The position numbers and the translations under genes were made by a program. A DNA stretch of 64,000 nucleotides from Amoebidium appalachense. Lineage: Eukaryota; Ichthyosporea. Each line of letters begins with the position of its first letter. Position 1 is the first letter of the stretch. The DNA lies in contig CAVNZM010000010.1 in the NCBI GenBank assembly GCA_963693365.1, forward strand, positions 2,418,001-2,482,000. The letters are read 5' to 3'. Shown here piece after piece: positions 60,513 through 64,000 of the stretch. Below the pieces are notes generated by a model. It had not been told where the DNA came from. It saw nothing but the letters and a program-made list of their open reading frames with translations, and made no database searches.

Positions 60513-63500
60513 ATGTCGGAGAAACCTGCGTATCTCAACCTCACCCCCTGGAAAGGGGATGACACCACGGACAAGAAGTCCGGCAAACGTCTCACCTATT
60601 ATGAGTGGGAACCCGTCATCTTCCGGTACCTACGTACCACCACCGCGGCCAAGTTAGTGCCCGTCATCAAGGCCCCCGAGTGGGTCGACCCTTCCGACGA
60701 GAATGAGTGGCACGGCTACGACACTGAGGAGGCCTACACCGAGGCTTCCAACCTCCTTGAACAGATGTTTACTCAACTCGTCTCCAATGATGAGCTGTAT
60801 AACTCTGGTCAAATCCACGATGATGTGTCACCTGCCCAAGCTTTCCACAACCTCCGTATGACCTATGCGGCTGAACGTGAAGATCGTGCTCGTCAAATCC
60901 TCCTCGACTACCATGAGCTTCAAGTTGAACTCAAAGACTTCAAGACCGTCACGGCCTACCTCACCATGGCACGCCGTCTGTGCACTACCCTGCACATCCT
61001 CGAAGAGCCCATTCCTCACAAGACTATGGTTGATAACTTCTTCATCCACCTCAAGAAGAACCGTAAGTTAGTTTGTACCGACATCCAGGCCATGATTGCC
61101 GACTACTTCCGTCGTACCATTAACTACGAGACCTACAACCGTCTAATCAGTGACATCAGAGCTGCAGAGATCCGTGAAGGTCTCATCGACTCTGGGTCCG
61201 GGTCCTCCTCCACCGTCCGAACAGCACGTGCCCTGCAAAGCCGTGTACTCACCAAGGACGACCTCAGACACCGGATCCCCCGACGTGACAGCTCCGTCTC
61301 CCGTCACCCCCGCGGTCGTCCCACCGATCGATCCCCCTCAGTTGACCGTGATTACTCACGGTCCCGTTCCCCCGGCTATCGTTCCCGGTCACCCTACCCC
61401 CCACGTAAAGGGGGTAACCGTCATTCCCAGCCACCCCGAGCCAAGACCACTGGCTCCCTCGACTGTGCCTACTGTCACGAAGACCATCATGTCACACAGT
61501 GTGACAAACCTGGCTGCTCAATTGCCCGTCGTCACCGTGCCAACACCAAGTCTGGAAAAGAGGTGCATTTTGCCCTCGTGTCCACCACGGCCTCCCTACC
61601 CATGGACCCCTGCTGGGACTCGGCTTCAAACGTCCACGTGTGCCCAGTAAAAGAGTACTTCTCCACTCTTGAGCCATGCCCCCCGACTGACGTCCACGGC
61701 CTCGGCATCGTCACTGCACATCACCGTGGTGTCATCAACCTGGCCGTCACCTACAACGGAGTAACATCAGTACTGAGCCTCAACACCCTCTATGTACCCG
61801 ACTCCCCAGCCTTCCTGATATCACCCTCAATGGCCTCCAAGTCGGGTCTCCTTGCCCACCTCGATGATGAGGATGCATTCCCATCATACCTCTACACTCG
61901 TGGTGGCAACATCGTGTGTTCCCTCACAGGCACAGATGGACTGTACTTCATCACTGACTATGAGATACGTCCCTCCATCCCTCGGACCGTCACTGCTCTG
62001 GTAGCCAACGTCAAGGTCAACAATGATCCTCAGCTCTGGCACCACCGTCTCGGCCATCGTGCCCTGTCCACCCTCACCAAGATGGTGAGAGGTGACCTCG
62101 TGACAGGCCTCCCCTCATCCCTCTCAGTGGCTGACACCACTGACTGCTTCGGTTGTGTCTCCGGCAAGACCACCAAGGCCCCATTCTCCGGCACCAGAAC
62201 CCAGTGCCCCTTCCCCGGTGCCAAGTGGCACATGGACTTCTTCGAGCCTCCCTGTGCCTCCTATGGTGGCTAGAAGGTGGCCCTCGTGTGTACCTGTGAT
62301 GCCTCCGGCTACACCATCGTGTACCTCCTCCGTGATCGATCCGAAACTCTCGAATACGTCAAGGCCCTGGTTGAGACTACTGACAAGCAACCCGACAAGG
62401 TGGTGACCCACTTCCGTTCAGACTCTGGGTCCGAGTTCACCTCCCACGCTATGGAGCAGTACTGCCAGTCCAAGGGCATCATTCAAGAATTTGCCCCAAT
62501 TGACTGCCCCCAACTCAACGGCTTCGTTGAACGTAAGATGAGGGATCTGCAGGAGATCGTTCGGTGCTTCCTTCATCAGGACAAGGCCGACTCCCTTTCC
62601 CCCAAACTGTGGGGAGCTGCTCTCAAGCATGCTGCCTACATCATCAACGTGACCCCGGCCAGAGCTGCCAATGGCCGTACACCGTTTGAAATTTTCTACG
62701 GTGTCAAGCCTGACATCTCCCACCTGCACGTGTTCGGCTGCCCAGCCTATGTACACGTCCCTGCATCCAAACGAGACAAGTTGGCCTCTACCGTCAAACT
62801 CGGCACCTACGTGGGCTGGGATATCACCAACAAAGCCCACAAGATCATGAATCTACGTGGCAACACGGTCAACCTCTACCGCGATGTCGTCTTCGACGAA
62901 TCACAATTCACCACGGCATCCAATCAGATTTCTGTGCAGGCCACCAATCAGACGACCTCAATCGATTCATCCCTGCATTCCGGAAATTCCAATTCCGATG
63001 ACGATGAAATTCCGTCGGTGATTATCCGTCGTTCCCCCCGTCGTGTACCTGCCCCCGTGGCTCCACCCACCCCCCCCCCCACCGGTCAGCAACCCCTGCT
63101 GCCGGCCCCTGCCGTCAATGACCACGTACCTGGTCATCTCACCCCGGTTCGTCCTGGGTCTCCGGAGTTCCACTCGGCCCCGTCCAGCCCCGTGTTATCC
63201 GACTCCCCCCTCAACACGGCACCCATCCCTGGCTTCCAGGCCCCCATCCCCGACCACCGAGTGTCTGTCACAGACAACCCCCCGGCCCCTGAGCCCCTCC
63301 GTACCGTTCCCCGTCGTTCCTCCCGTCTCTCCTCCCGGCCTGCTATGGCTATGGTGAGCATCTCCCGACCCAGCCTTGATGTGTCTCAGCTGCCCCGGTC
63401 AATTCAGAAGCTGTGCTCTGGCACCAAGGGTGATGAAGTGGTGACTGCCCTCACTGCCGAGTACAAGGCTTTCATCGACAAGGACATCTTCGACGTAGTT

Positions 63501-64000
63501 GAGCCCCCCTCCGATGCCAACATCATCCGATTCAAGTGGATTGTCACGGAGAAGGTCCTCAACTCTGCTGGTGACACCAAGATCAAGGGTCGTGGTGTGG
63601 CCAAGGGTTTCACCCAAGTCTACGGTGTTGACTACGGTGAAAACTCTTCCCCCGTCGTCATGTCCTCCTCCGTCCGTGCCCTGCTTGCCCTCGGTGTGCA
63701 ACAGGACCACGAGATCCATCAACTCGACATCAGCACGGCCTTCCTCAACAGCCCCCTCGACGAGACTTTGTACATGGAGCAACCTCCTGGTTTTATCCTC
63801 CCTGGCAATGAACACAAAGTCTGGAAACTCAAGAAGGCCGTCTACGGACTCAAGCAGGCATCCCTGGCATGGTACGAGTTCTTCAACTCCATTCTCATTG
63901 CCCACGGCCTCACCCGTCTCCGTTCCGATCCGTGTGTCTACTTCCGTCAGTTCCCCAACGGGCACATCATCCGTTCGGGCAACTACGTTGATGATGCCAT
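60513..64000 (+). pseudogene. Copia gag-pol with premature amber codon, runs off the window
   Basis: Starts at ATG 60513 (MSEKPAYLNLTPWKGDD). Gag, a CCHC knuckle CAYCHEDHHVTQC (about 317), a protease with DSA in place of DSG (about 368, WDSASNV) and the integrase zinc site HHRLGH...CFGC (508-548) are followed by the first integrase Asp (HMDFFEP). A TAG at 62271-62273 then stops the frame after 586 codons, where the intact element has Ser in SYGGSKVA. After the TAG the same frame stays open to the end: FRSDSGSEF, FVERKM, FKWIVTEKVLNSAGDTKIKG, the RT core and NYVDDA at the edge. This looks like a single nonsense change; a serine TCG codon differs from TAG by one base. It is related to but clearly different from the minus-strand copia. 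Confidence 0.9.

Overview
The window is nuclear DNA from a eukaryote. It has split genes with GT-AG introns, standard stop codons, LTR and tyrosine-recombinase retrotransposons and very many microsatellites: (GT/CA)n, (CT)n and long poly-G/poly-C runs. The gene content (PAN3, MFAP1, TIM14/PAM18) is general eukaryotic. PAN3 carries two CCCH fingers, one resembling the animal type and one the fungal type, which argues against an animal or plant and suits a protist or early-branching opisthokont. I cannot name the species.

Layout. 1-17.8 kb (minus strand): a 19-exon PAN3 gene, the adaptor subunit of the PAN2-PAN3 deadenylase, reconstructed with every splice phase consistent. 19.4-25.4 kb (minus): a six-exon MFAP1 spliceosome gene. 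It is divergent to TIM14/DNAJC19 (plus, 26.3-29.5 kb), a mitochondrial import J-protein whose first coding exon is only the ATG. 32.2-33.0 kb (minus): an intronless GNAT acetyltransferase, divergent to a plus-strand nine-exon gene (33.5-40.6 kb) for a TPR protein with two small beta-rich (Tudor/SH3-like) segments. A tRNA-Ala(TGC) lies at 41.7 kb.

From 44.1 kb to the end the window is a retrotransposon nest. A 5'-truncated Ngaro/DIRS-type tyrosine-recombinase element (44092-52705) ends in a repeat arrangement that fits split direct repeats. It is interrupted by a full-length, apparently intact Ty1/copia element on the minus strand (45456-52205), with two 925-bp LTRs, a 5-bp TAAAC target duplication and one 1468-codon gag-pol ORF. 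To its right are a 477-bp solo LTR of another copia family, a second tyrosine-recombinase fragment (RNase H plus recombinase N-terminus, minus strand) and a diverged relative of the 925-bp LTR. A second copia element starts near 60 kb, is broken by an amber codon in integrase and runs off the window in the reverse transcriptase at YVDD.

The housekeeping genes form no operon-like pathway. The two divergent pairs (MFAP1/TIM14 and GNAT/TPR) probably share promoters. The most unusual features are poly-C tracts placed just after intron donors in PAN3, a short dispersed repeat family beside poly-G/poly-C tracts in introns and intergenic DNA, a palindrome conserved between diverged copia LTRs, and the nested Ngaro/copia architecture.
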